Origin: Gigaspora rosea
Lineage: Eukaryota; Glomeromycota; Glomeromycetes; Diversisporales; Gigasporaceae
NCBI GenBank assembly: GCA_003550325.1
Contig: QKWP01000801.1
Coordinates: 110,460-174,459 of the forward strand
DNA: 64,000 nucleotides
Direction: 5' to 3'
The notes under the pieces were generated by a model, which saw only the letters and a program-made list of their open reading frames with translations, searched no databases and was not told the origin of the DNA. The translations under genes and the position numbers were made by a program. Each line of letters begins with the position of its first letter. Position 1 is the stretch's first letter. Of the stretch, positions 1 through 10,486 are shown one piece after another.

Positions 1-1793
1 GTTTCCAAATATTCATTAAATGAGCCAGATCGAAAAAGAACTGCATATATTTCTAGCACAGCTGGAACCAAATTATCCAAGATATCAAAAAGCATGCAGT
101 ATTAAATATCTTTGCAATTTGACCCAAATTTTGCCATAATTTTTTCTTTAACTTTACACCACCAACCATGTGCTAACTCTAATAGTAAGTTAATTCGCAA
201 AAGTTTCGGAGTTTTAGCCAATTTTTTTTTTTGCCGAAAACAAAATGAAATAATTTTTTAAAAAAAGAATAATGCACAATTACGGTTTGCTCTCTACTAT
301 TCAAAGAAAAGTGCAATGGCCCTAATAGAGGAATAAATGAACTGATTTAAGAAGAAATATTAAAAGAAGAATTATTTAAATTCATAATTGCTTTACAAAT
401 AAAAAGCTGGCCTGGACAGTCTGCTACAATAGGTGCTAAATGATTATCTAAATGCTGTGTATCCTTATTAATTTTTAATATCATTTGAAGTGCGTTAATG
501 TAATCATACATCGAATGTAAACCTTGCTCTTGGAACCCAATTAGTTGAATATTTTTAGTAGATAGTTACTCCTTTCGTTAATTAATTGCATCGTCGTAAA
601 CATGAACTGTTAATAATTCAATTTTATTAAAATCAAATTTTAAATCCCCAGATGCAATCCATTGTAATCTTAGTGTTCCATATGAAATATCAAAGATTCC
701 ACTATACTGATGTAATAATCTAAAACAAATATTGCTTGCATCAATATTCTGTGAATTGTGAATATTTACATTATTAAAAATAAAAGGAATTGGTGCACAT
801 AATTTTAAGGGTTTGCAAATAAATGTTGCCAAATGTGAGGCTGTCGATAATGTTGTTGCATTAGGATGTCTTTCTTCATGTATGTTATGATAGTCATCCA
901 GATTATAAACAAATAAAATATTATTCTAAAAAAAAATTTATTTAATATATATATATAACAATAACAATATAAATTATTAAATTATATAAAAAAATAATTA
1001 CATTGTTTGTAAAAAATTTTCGAATATTTTGATAATGATCTTGAACAAGTTTTTTTTTGTAATTATTGATTGTTTTACTACAAACCGTAACACCCAAATT
1101 ATGTAATGTATCAATTGCAGCAGATGATATTCCAGATGCTGAGAGATACAAACCAACCTCTAATTCAAAACTATTAACAAACATATTTCGTATATTAGCC
1201 ATCATATAACAAAAACTAACTACTGTTTTTTTTGCTTCTATTTTTTTGTACGCAGATCTTTCATTGGGAATTAAAGCCTTAACCATTTGATCAAAAAACC
1301 CATGCAAACGAGCATCAGCATTTTCTATCATTAATTGAAAACGAACGGGGCTAAGTTCAATAAAACCGGGTCTATCCCGTTGCAATTGATAAAGAACTTT
1401 CGTTAGGATTTGAACCTGATCTGCAAATATGAGACCATTGTTGGAAGAAGACTTTTGGGTATTACAATATGCGACTGGTTTATCATTAACGTTCATTTCT
1501 TTTATTTCAACCAGGGGTTTTTTTTTTTTTGTATTACGATCGGGTTCTACTATATCTAAATAGTGACTATAGCATATTTCTTGCCCGATTTTTAGATCAC
1601 CATATTGTTCTAATGTTCCTTTATTTTGTGCTTTATTATATGCAATAGAAGTAATTTTTCGAAAAAGAGTAGAATTTCTATTACAATTTTGTATAGAACA
1701 GGGACCTTTATTTTTTTTAAAAATAAAAATAAGTTGGATGGCAAAAAAAAAAACACGAGAGACAAGTAATAACAAAAGCACATAAGTATCCAT
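1..1793 (-). pseudogene. Broken member of a multi-copy fungal protein family (function unknown), truncated by window edge
   Basis: Exon 1 runs from ATG 1791-1793 to 1002 (264 codons). A 76-bp GT-AG intron (1001 to 926) restores frame into exon 2, which reads NILFVYNLDDYHNIHEE and onward. Exon 2 then stays protein-like to position 1 but is broken: in-frame TAA at 578-580, 566-568 and 347-349, a one-base deficit in a run of 11 A (222-232) that shifts frame, and a TAA at 102-104. Recognisable blocks persist after each break, for example PGQLF, LGPLH followed by SLNSREQ, and LFRSGSFNEYLE. Near the N-terminus GPCSIQNC and later CYSHY give a possible zinc-binding Cys/His set (about residues 30-80). 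The first 28 residues are hydrophobic and may not belong to the family, whose usual start may be nearer residue 29. From memory these blocks match a large family in arbuscular mycorrhizal fungi. I do not know its function. It was clearly once a real spliced gene and is now dead. Confidence 0.75.
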
Positions 1794-1855
1794 AAAAATT
1801 TTTTTGTTAAAAAAAAAAAAAAAAATTATACTTTTTAGTAATAACGATTAGTACC

Positions 1856-2030
1856 ATAAAATGCCGTATTGAGGAGGGTTATTATATGGAGGGTCACTTG
1901 TAAGTATTACCGTATTTTTGTATTTCGTTCTTCCATATTCTTGCTAATACCGGTAAAAACTGAAAATACCGCATCTGATGACCTTAAAATGCACCCGGTA
2001 CAAATCAAGGTACCTTACGGCATTTTGCGA
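1856..2030. repeat. Small inverted repeat around a possible MITE
   Basis: AAAATGCCGTA near 1858 is matched by TACGGCATTTT near 2016 in opposite orientation, about 175 bp apart. Several partial ACCGGTA/GGTACC motifs lie between. No target duplication was identified, so the element call is tentative. Confidence 0.35.
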
Positions 2031-3490
2031 TTTAATGATATTGGCCAATCAGAATAAGCCATCGATCATTGACAATCCTCGTGATTACAGCCAATCAAAA
2101 TAAATTTCCCTCATGCTGGTCCAATATTTTGACCCATTTATAAGTGGGCCGGGTTTATACCGGGTTGATTAAATGCCCAGTCTTGGCCGGGTTCTGAAAA
2201 TGGCCTGCGGGCCCCCACGGGCTCATTATAATATTTATAATGATCTACAGTATACCTTTATAACAACAGTACCAGGAACAGAGTTTCACGAAAGTGAAAT
2301 GAAGTATATGGTTTACGTCTGCGATCTCTCGTATTTAGTTGGTTGGCATGATCATAAATCTTTCCTAATTTTTGGGATTGTCTTGTGACCTGTGCATTTT
2401 CACAGCTTCATAGTCATATACAAATAAAGCTAACATAGATTTTCATCTATAAATTAACATAATCATAAATTAATTGACAAAATTGTAATTTGATATTGCC
2501 GTTGTGTCATAATAATTGCTGAAAAACTGCAATGAAACATAATTAAAGATTTGACATATTGAGAAAGCACAAACCTCTATTAAATGCCTATGTATCAAAG
2601 TTCTATATTCATGTTAAAGCTCTATGGTTAGAACAAGTAGCTTGACATCTGTCTACTTTTTATAGGTCTGATTAATCGTTATGTTTTCATTAGATTAATT
2701 CACTGAAAGTCATTTTACTGATAAAGAAATTCTGGTCATTATCGTTAGGGTCGAGCTTAGAGTTAGGGTTAAGGTTAGTGCAATTTTTTAAAATCAACTT
2801 GTTGGAGAACTAAAGCTATCGTATAAATTTTACTAAAAGTTTGCTATTTCCTGAAGTTCTTTCGGTTTCATCCTAAAAGCCACCTAACACTTCGTTGTCT
2901 TTGGAAATTCATTCTGAAAATAATGATATAATTTCTGAAGAACTAGATGATTCATAAGACGAAATCGAAGGGATTTCAGAAAACGAGTTTGTCCCAGAAT
3001 TTATGAGAACAGAAATCGTCAGTAAATTAATCCTGTAGGTAAATTACTTGTCAGTTGAATGGTAAAGATTCGAATTATTGTAATATGAATTATGGTAATA
3101 TGTTTTGCATCTTACATCATTTAATTATTATAGCATATCTATAATTTAATTTATTATAGCTCATATGTAAAGTATAATTCAATAATTACGATATTAATTG
3201 GCTACCAAATCTAAATTAATTGACCTCACAATACATGTTAGAGTTTAATTAGTTTGTATTGGAATTATTATGGCTTATTTACTTTATATATATAAATATA
3301 AGTATTTATATTAGACCAGATTCATTATCAGAAAAATTTTCATATAGCAACGTTTTGTTAATTGGAATGAGGTCGCATTTAGAGCTAGAATTTGCTTTTG
3401 CGGTAATTTTTTGTAAAATGTTACATTCCCCAAAATATTTATAAAGTGTATAATAAAGTTACTCAGGCATTCACCTTCTTTATATTATCA
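2031..3490. other. Intergenic AT-rich DNA without a supportable gene
   Basis: Open frames here are short and not protein-like. A small GC-rich patch at about 2145-2225 contains repeated GGCCGGGTT motifs. The stretch 2710-2810 (TTTACTGA...GTTAGGGT...GTGCAATTTTTT) resembles 16460-16570 and looks like a fragment of that foldback family. Confidence 0.5.
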
Positions 3491-3494
3491 CCAG

Positions 3495-3660
3495 GCTGGG
3501 TCGGGTTAGGTTGGGCTGGGTCATAATTTGAAGTGGTCTGGCCTGGCCCAAACCCGTAACTTTAAAATGGGCCAGGCACGGGTTTGGGTTTTAAAATTTC
3601 TTTGGGCTTGGGCTTAAATTTAGAAAAACCCAGCCCGACCCAGCCCATTCCGAACCCTAA
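3495..3660. repeat. GC-rich inverted repeat, probable MITE
   Basis: GCTGGGTCGGGTTAGG and GGGCTGGGTC at the left are mirrored by GACCCAGCCCATTCCG and AACCCAGCCC at the right, around a centre rich in GGCCTGGCCC and GGGTTTGGG. The composition is far more GC-rich than the flanks. The right end (CCGAACCCTAA) resembles hAT-type termini, but I found no clean 8-bp duplication. Confidence 0.5.
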
Positions 3661-4031
3661 TTTCCATATTGATATAATTATTTAAGTTGTTATCTATACT
3701 GTATGTTGCTGAAAATAAACCATCTTTTTTTGCTAAATTTAACAAAAAACTATAGGTAGCTTAGGACCCCGAAATATATATAAATAGATCAGGTATGAGT
3801 TTGCTTATTTTTGAGGTTTTTTATACAAATTTTTCTATTTATAGTAATTATTTTGCTTATTTATTAAAGTTTTTCTATAGATCTTTCCTTTTTTAGTAAC
3901 TCTATAATTAACCTAACCTATTTTATGTATATTTCAGGGTTCTGGTAGCTTATTTTCAGGTTATTTACTATTTTAAGTAATTTAAAGCACAATAAAGAGT
4001 AGCTTATTTTCGAATACAAAACTTTAATAAG

Positions 4032-4130
4032 TAAAATAAATAAATAAATATGCTGTAGACAATAAATAAATATGTTGTAGACAATAAATAAATATGCTGT
4101 AGACAATAAATAAATATGTTATAAACAATA
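4032..4130. repeat. 22-bp tandem repeat, about 4 units
   Basis: Units of the form AATAAATAAATATG(C/T)TGTAGAC repeat with a 22-bp period inside the 3699-4674 element. The last unit is diverged (TTATAAAC). Confidence 0.8.
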
Positions 4131-4175
4131 AATAAATATACAAAAAAAATCAGGAGTAACTTATAAAGCAATTTT

Positions 4176-4537
4176 GGTTAATCGATTATAATTGCTACAT
4201 AGTAAAGTCTAAATTTTACTAAGCATATCGATTAAAGTCATATAAGTAACCTTGTTTAGCAGATCAAAATATGCATACCTGAAAATTTCATATAAATCAG
4301 AGAACTTTTTATTATTTAACTTTTAATTTTTATGTTCAATAGTTTTTTTTATAAAAAAAAACTGTTGAACATAAAAAATTAAAAGTTAAATAATAAAAAG
4401 TTCTCCAATTTAAATAAAATTTTTAGAGTATTCGTATTTTGATCTGCTAAACAAGGTTACTTAAGCGACTTTAATCAATTTGCTTAGTAAAATTTAAACT
4501 CTTTGACTTTACTATGTAGCAACATTCATTGATTGTA
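4176..4537. repeat. Long palindrome, arms about 175 bp
   Basis: The arms fold about position 4350 with almost no loop. TTGCTACATAGTAAAG, AACCTTGTTTAGCAGATC, GAACTTTTTATTATTTAAC and TATGTTCAA all recur inverted. Arm identity is high near the centre and falls outward. It is non-coding and would form a hairpin RNA if transcribed. Confidence 0.8.
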
Positions 4538-4685
4538 GTAGTAGCTTAATTTTTGGAACTAAAAATTTTGTTAATTATCTTTTGGTGCGACAAAGAGGTA
4601 GCTTATTTTCAGATCAAAGCCATTTGATATTTTTGGATCAAAACTGGGGATAGCTTATTTTTAGCAATATACAGTATTCTATAAT

Positions 4686-5090
4686 TGTACCATTATAGTT
4701 ATATTGATTCTATCTTGATAGTATTAGGCATTATATATTCTTAGTAGCTAGATGGCATAGTTATAATATAATATCAGTTTTTTTGCATAATTCTAGTTTT
4801 TCAATGTAATACTAAATTATTAGTTATTGCTAAAAATTAGTATAATATTTTAAAATTTTTAAATATATATAAAGGCTTGCTCTTGCCTTGGTTAATAAAA
4901 ATATATATTTTTCAAAATTCTTATATAAAATAAAAGTTATATAATTTTATTTCTTTTATAAATAAATGCCTAATAAATCATAAATATATGTTTTCTATAA
5001 ATTATTGCACAATTTATGTGACCTTTTAACATTAATCATCAGAGTTAAACTCAGTATGAAAGTACTAAGCTCTTCTATATGATAGTGACA
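4686..5090 (+). repeat. Left LTR-like repeat
   Basis: Starts TGTACCATTATAG and ends GATAGTGACA. Shared internal blocks with the right copy include CCTTGGTTAATAAAAATATA and CAGAGTTAAACTCAG. Confidence 0.6.
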
Positions 5091-6959
5091 TATGGTACCA
5101 ATTGTGTGAAATAGTATTAACCTATACCTTTTTGCCTTTGTATTCAATTTTATATTCAGCCCTAGCTATAATCTTATAATTTAGGCTTGAACAACATCAA
5201 ATATAAGAAAAAAAATTGAGCTCCAAGACTATAGGGTTACTATCAGTTGAGAGATATCAGACCCACTAGTTAAAGCTAGCTGGATAGTAAATAATGAATT
5301 AGATTAGGGAGCTGACATTTATTACATAATATTTTAGGGGGTGGGGGGTTGGCACTATATTATAACAATATTTTATATTACACAAAGATATATAGCAAAT
5401 TATAAATTGGCCAATTATATTGGATCTTATGTGGGGAGGAGGGGGTAGCCCTCATAGTAAATGGATATTACATAATAAATGTCAGCGCCCTTATTGGCAG
5501 AAGAGTTCAAATAGAGAATTCTGAAGAAATTAAGGTGCTTTGGTATAAAAGGAATTGAATTGAGCTCAATATAGTTAAAGAGAAAGAAATTAATATATAT
5601 TGAAAACAAGAGGTAATAAACAACACAGCACTATCTGTCAAAGATTGGTATAGGAATTTAAACAATGCAATAGTCAAATAATTCTAGTTACAGTCTTAAA
5701 TATATTATTCAATATATTAAAATAAATCAAATAATAGTGTATCAAAACAATTAATCAATCAATAAACAAACAATAAAAATAAATAAACAGCAGCATAATA
5801 CTAACAAGCAGTGTTGAGAATTTGATAATAAAATAAAATGTATTTAAGTTGCCTTTGGCTTTGAAATGCCTACTAACTTATATAGAGTCAAGGTTTTTAT
5901 TAAACAAATAATCAGATTAAAGTTTAAAGTCTTTATTGAAGGCAGAATTTAGGTCTTTAAATACATGTCTATATAAATTAATTACAATACTCTACTCTAA
6001 AGTAACTCTTATCCATATTCAACTTATTTTTAGAATCATTCAATTCTTTTTAATACCAATCTCTTCATTAATTATATGAATTGCTAATATGCCTTTGCCT
6101 TATTTAAGAGTTCTATCTATAAAAGAGAAATTCTGAAATGTATTAGCAAATTCCTAAAAATATTTAAATGACTTGGGGTATCCAAGATAGGCTAAATATT
6201 TCAATATTGCCATGAAACATGTACTGAAGACTTCTTATTCAAGCATATTGGTGTAAATAGAGGCCAGAATTGTAGTAGCTGATCCAACTTCCAATTAATA
6301 ATTATATCTATAAAAGACTTTGATCCAACCTTTAGTATAATGTCCTGATATAGTAATAAGAATTGATATATATATGTATAACAAAATAGAAAATCACAGA
6401 GATATGTATACAATAACAAATAACTTATAAAGAAATGGCAAAGAATATTTATATGTCAATCAATTATCAATCATAACTGATAATCAAAGTATGCAGTTTA
6501 AGAGTTCAGGGTGATCAAAGTAGTTTAATCACAGAGTCCAATATCAATATATAAGACTTTTAAGACAGATAAAAAATTTTTTAAAATTTTTTTCATGCAT
6601 AATAATGGTAATAACAATCCTAATAAATAATTAACTAAAAAAGTGAGCACAAAAACACTTGTCTTTGTTTTGTGATTGTGTTTGTAAGAGTTATTCATAG
6701 TTGGCAATTTACAGATGCACAACATATAGACAGTAATTGCAACATGAGGACTTACATTTGAAATTTCGTTATAAATTAGAATAATATTGTATTTTATTTG
6801 GTTAAGTGATTTTTCTTCTGTTTCTCTTTTTTATTAAGATTTTGTCAGACCCACAGAAGCTCACCCTTAAAGAGGAGGCTAATATAATGAATAATTTTTC
6901 CTTTGTCTTCTCATTTCCATATTTGTATAATTTTTTCAGTATCACCTACCTTTCATAAT

Positions 6960-7367
6960 TGTATTATCATAGTCTTATTGATCCTACCTTGATAGTATTA
7001 GTCATTGTTATGTATTATAAGTAGCTGGATAGTGTAGTTATAATATAACATTAGTTTTTTTGTATAATGCTAGTTTTTCAACATAATGCTAAATTATTAG
7101 TACATTGCTAGAAATTTAGCATAATGCTCTAAAATTTTTAAATGTAAATAAAGGATTGCTCTTACCTTGGTTAATAAAAATATACCTTTTCCAAAATTTC
7201 CATATAAAATAAAATTATATAATTTTGTTCCTTTTATAAATAAATACCCAATAAATCATAAATATCCATGTTCTATAAATTACTTCCCAATTCATATAAC
7301 CTCTTAACATCAACTATCAGAGTTAAACTCAGCATAAAAGTACCAACTCTCCTATATAATGGTGACA
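6960..7367 (+). repeat. Right LTR-like repeat
   Basis: Starts TGTATTATCATAG and ends AATGGTGACA. It is collinear with the left copy over its whole length. Confidence 0.6.
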
Positions 7368-9085
7368 CTACACTTTGGGCTTTAAAGAGTAAAGCACAAC
7401 TAAATATAAATTTAGACCTAATTTAGAGATACATGATGCACAGTATTATACTGTACCTAGTTTATAAAAAACATTCCATTTGGAAGATTTAAAAAGTTTA
7501 TTTCAATTCTACTCTTGATCTTGTTAATAATTTATATTAATTTTTCAGTTAAAAATTTTCAAAAAAATGCTTATGTTTGAAATAAATTGGTCTGCATTAT
7601 GCTAACTTGCTCACATAAAAAATATCTACAAAATGCATATGCATGGTTTTCAAAATTCGTACGCATTTTTATTAATAGTCTAGTAATAATAGACAGATTT
7701 AAATCTTTGTCTTTATGTAATAAAAGGAGTAATAAACTAATTATTAATAATAATAATGAGTAATAAATTATTATGTTAGTGCAATTTTTGTAGGGCGAAT
7801 GTAGATCATTTTCATATGATCTACATGGTATATTAGAATTTTATATAGTAAATAAAAAAATGTTTCTGATATATTTTTTTAAAATCTTGACCAATCTGTG
7901 TAAAATTTATATAATAGGTAATTTTAAATAGTTTGTTTATAATAATGAAGTTGCGCAATATCCATTGCTTTAAAAAAAATCAACTTTACATATTAAATTT
8001 TTGTAGGACACTATATGATTTTTGTAGGTTGTACAAAGAATTGATTGGTCAGATCATATGATGTTACATGTAAATCATATGATATCATATAAATTGGTTA
8101 CACAAAGTTGATCTACAATCGATTTTATATGAAATTTAATTGGTCTGATAATCAGTCATAATCAGTCCTGGCTTGCAGTCCGGTCAAACTTTTTAAAAGA
8201 CTGTCAGCCTTTGCCGGACGGACTGATACACAGCCTTATTAGAGATACGCTTCTATTCTTATTCCGAAGGTAAAACTCTACTGAGTTGTTAACTCTAACT
8301 CGAAACAATGTACAAAAACTAGAAATCGCTATATACAAGGTTCAAATATTCCAATGTACAAGAACCGGAATGTGTACATGGTTTGAGAAAAAAAAGGAAT
8401 AAACAAATCATGACAAATATTACAATGTACAAAGCTGGTATGTGTACATAACGCTCGCAACCGCTATGTACAAAAACCGAAAATTGTACATAATTTCTGC
8501 GACACCTCCCACTCTATTTGGGGCTATGCCGATTCTATCTACATATGGCTAAATATAGAAAGGCTAATACTATAGCGACGAAATAAATAAAGAAAAAACA
8601 AAAGGACAAATAATAAACAATAAAAACGATGGCGCGGGAGCCTTTCACAGCGTACATACGTAGGTACGATCTATGGAATAATGATTAAATCATGCAATTT
8701 AAATATAAATAAGCGTAACATCATTTTGAACACATGATATTCTCTGTTTAGAATCACCACAAAAATCATAAGATAACATCTTTCAGTAATTGCACATAGT
8801 CTATCAAGTGATTTATCATATAACAGTGTTTTATTGTTCAAAAAAAAATAAGCTTTTTAATAACATATATTGAAGTGATAAAGTTTTTGAGCGACCATCG
8901 ATATAATGTACACGTCTATTCTTTCCAAGCTTTTAACACTTATCATAAAAATATAATATCAGCTATAAATAATAACAAATTCAACATGTACTAAATAAAA
9001 AACAGTCAGGAAATAAAATTCATAAATAATCATAAAAAACTTATGCATATGCATATAACCATATAAATTAATGGATATAAAAAAT
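7368..9085. other. Intergenic; scattered small inverted repeats, no gene seen
   Basis: A hairpin TGTAGATCAT...ATGATCTACA lies at about 7800-7826. Positions 8165-8235 contain CAGTCCGGTC and GCCGGACGGACTG in opposite orientation, like eroded transposon ends. No open frame here looks coding. Confidence 0.5.
8286..8500. repeat. Cluster of ATGTACAA...TGTACAT motifs
   Basis: Phrases of the form ATGTACAA(A/G)AAC(T/C)(A/G)GAA followed by TGTACAT occur about four times with irregular spacing of 50-70 bp. TGTACA is itself palindromic. Function unknown; the cluster lies about 600 bp past the 3' end of the arrestin-like gene. Confidence 0.45.
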
Positions 9086-10197
9086 TCAAGATTTTTCATA
9101 ATAAATAAGACCTTTATCCTTTCCTTCTTTGATCTCTTCTGGAGTTAAGCTACTAATCATTCCAATATCACTTTGAAATACTAAATAACTACCTTTCTTA
9201 AATTCAATCTTTGCTTTCAAACGATGCGTTATCAGAATACGTTGAAACTCTTTTGTAGAAATATTTAGAGGTATAAATTTAGTATTATTCTTTGAAGGTA
9301 TACGCATTCCAACTTCATATGAGTAATTATTTTCTGAAGGTTGCGGTAAAGTAGGAAGTTTTTTTTTATCGATTAAAACTTTAGTAGATTCTATTTTATT
9401 AGCAGCTATAATCGCATTATTCTTAGCAATACATTGCAATTCAATTAGTTGAAGCTTAATCTTTTTAATATTTATATCCACTGTCGTTGGTTTCAAGGAA
9501 GTCAAATTTACATATAGTGAAATATAATCACCCATACTCCATCTAATCAGATAATTGAAAAATAAAAGATTAATTTCAAATAAAAGTTTATCGTTTAAGC
9601 AAAAAAAAAAATTGAAACATACAAAAATTTTTTCAACTCGCATTTTACCAATGTATTACCAACTTTATATTCCTCAATTGCTTTATCATAATCTGGACAT
9701 TTCATAATGATCGGTCGTTCCAAAGGTTCAGCCGGTAAGCACCATCGATTAATCTGACACTTTACTGAAATAATTTTTTCAACATTCTTATTTAATATTA
9801 ATCTTGCTTCCAGAATATAATTTATGCTTGCATAAATATTATAATCAATATCAAATGAACTCGGAAGATCATCCTCGAGTTTGATGTTAAACCTCAAATT
9901 TAAATTGGTGACAGGCTGATAATCCAAATTTTCCCAAGCATTATAGGTATAATGACAAAATACTCGATTGAATTTTTCATTAAATCGTTTATATATACTT
10001 TCACACAAGGTAGATTCTTGGCCAATTAGAGAAATTTCAACGTTTATTGATAGGGTAATGTAGATGAAAATTGCCGGCGATGAAGAATGGCCCAATACCA
10101 AGATATCCTTGTTTTTTTTTAACCAAAAAAAAAGGATTAATTCACCATTTTGAAATTTATGATATTCCTATATAAATGACAAAATATTACTAACCAT
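9086..10197 (-). CDS. Arrestin-like protein, three exons (314 aa predicted)
   Basis: Predicted exons are 10195-10197 (just the ATG), 9623-10107 and 9086-9542. The introns, 87 bp (10194-10108, GTTAGT...CAAG) and 80 bp (9622-9543, GTATGT...GATTAG), both keep frame, and the coding total of 945 nt is exactly 315 codons. The middle exon holds an N-terminal arrestin fold: a beta-rich stretch, FNIKLEDDLPSSF at about residues 74-86 and INYILEARLI at about 96-105. The last exon starts WSMGDYISLYVNL, the usual opening of an arrestin C-terminal domain (GD then alternating hydrophobics). Family members in fungi are adaptors that link membrane cargo to ubiquitin ligases in endocytosis; that role is inferred from the family only. 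The protein is slightly short for the family (about 350-450), and the exon-1 start is less certain than the rest. I see no PPxY motif in the predicted protein. Confidence 0.62.
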
Positions 10198-10250
10198 GTT
10201 GGAAGGTTTTGATATTCTTCAAAGAATAGGTGAAAAATGCATGCTTATCT

Positions 10251-10260
10251 ATTTTATATA
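10251..10260 (-). promoter_or_regulatory. TATA box of the arrestin-like gene
   Basis: On the minus strand TATATAAAAT lies about 54-63 nt upstream of the proposed ATG at 10197, a plausible core promoter distance. It supports the short first exon. Confidence 0.4.
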
Positions 10261-10486
10261 AGAAATTTTTGAAGGTCCATTCATTTTGTTGTCACTCGTA
10301 ATTTGAGAGTTAAATTTGTATATGTAAAAAAAAAAGTGTCTAAGCTTTCTTATCTATTTATACTTTTTTTTTATCAAGATAAATGCATCATCATTATACG
10401 CACTTTTGGCGTTAATCTGCTATACATCTCTCAATGGAATATTATATATCATTATTTCTATTTTAATGCATTACTTTAATTATATA

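Larger units (their letters stand above)
3699..4674. mobile_element. TIR DNA element, 976 bp, non-coding
   Basis: The left end CTGTATGTTGCTGAAAATAA (from 3699) is matched in reverse complement by the right end, whose outward reading is CTGTATATTGCTAAAAATAA (from 4674). Both ends are flanked by TA (3697-3698 and 4675-4676), as expected for a TA-targeting Tc1/mariner-type element. The phrase TAGCTTATTTTCAG recurs several times inside. The element contains a 22-bp tandem repeat and a large palindrome, and no transposase. Confidence 0.65.
4686..7367 (+). mobile_element. Old LTR retroelement remnant (short, non-coding interior)
   Basis: Two direct repeats of about 405 bp (4686-5090 and 6960-7367) both begin TG and end TGACA, the usual TG...CA form. 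They stay collinear throughout with many substitutions. The 1.87-kb interior carries no convincing gag or pol. TGGTACCA at about 5093, just inside the left repeat, is a possible primer-binding site and suggests plus orientation. No matching flanking duplication was found (ATAAT versus CTACA), so the copy is old or rearranged. A non-autonomous LARD/TRIM-like element is an alternative reading. Confidence 0.55.

Noticed and set aside
1869..2388. Plus-strand frames of 62 and 71 aa
   Set aside because: They coincide with small inverted and GC-rich repeat motifs; no protein-like features.
6600..6770. Copia RNase H end (DAQHID-like string) inside the LTR remnant
   Set aside because: A single short match without neighbouring motifs; too weak to assign a superfamily.
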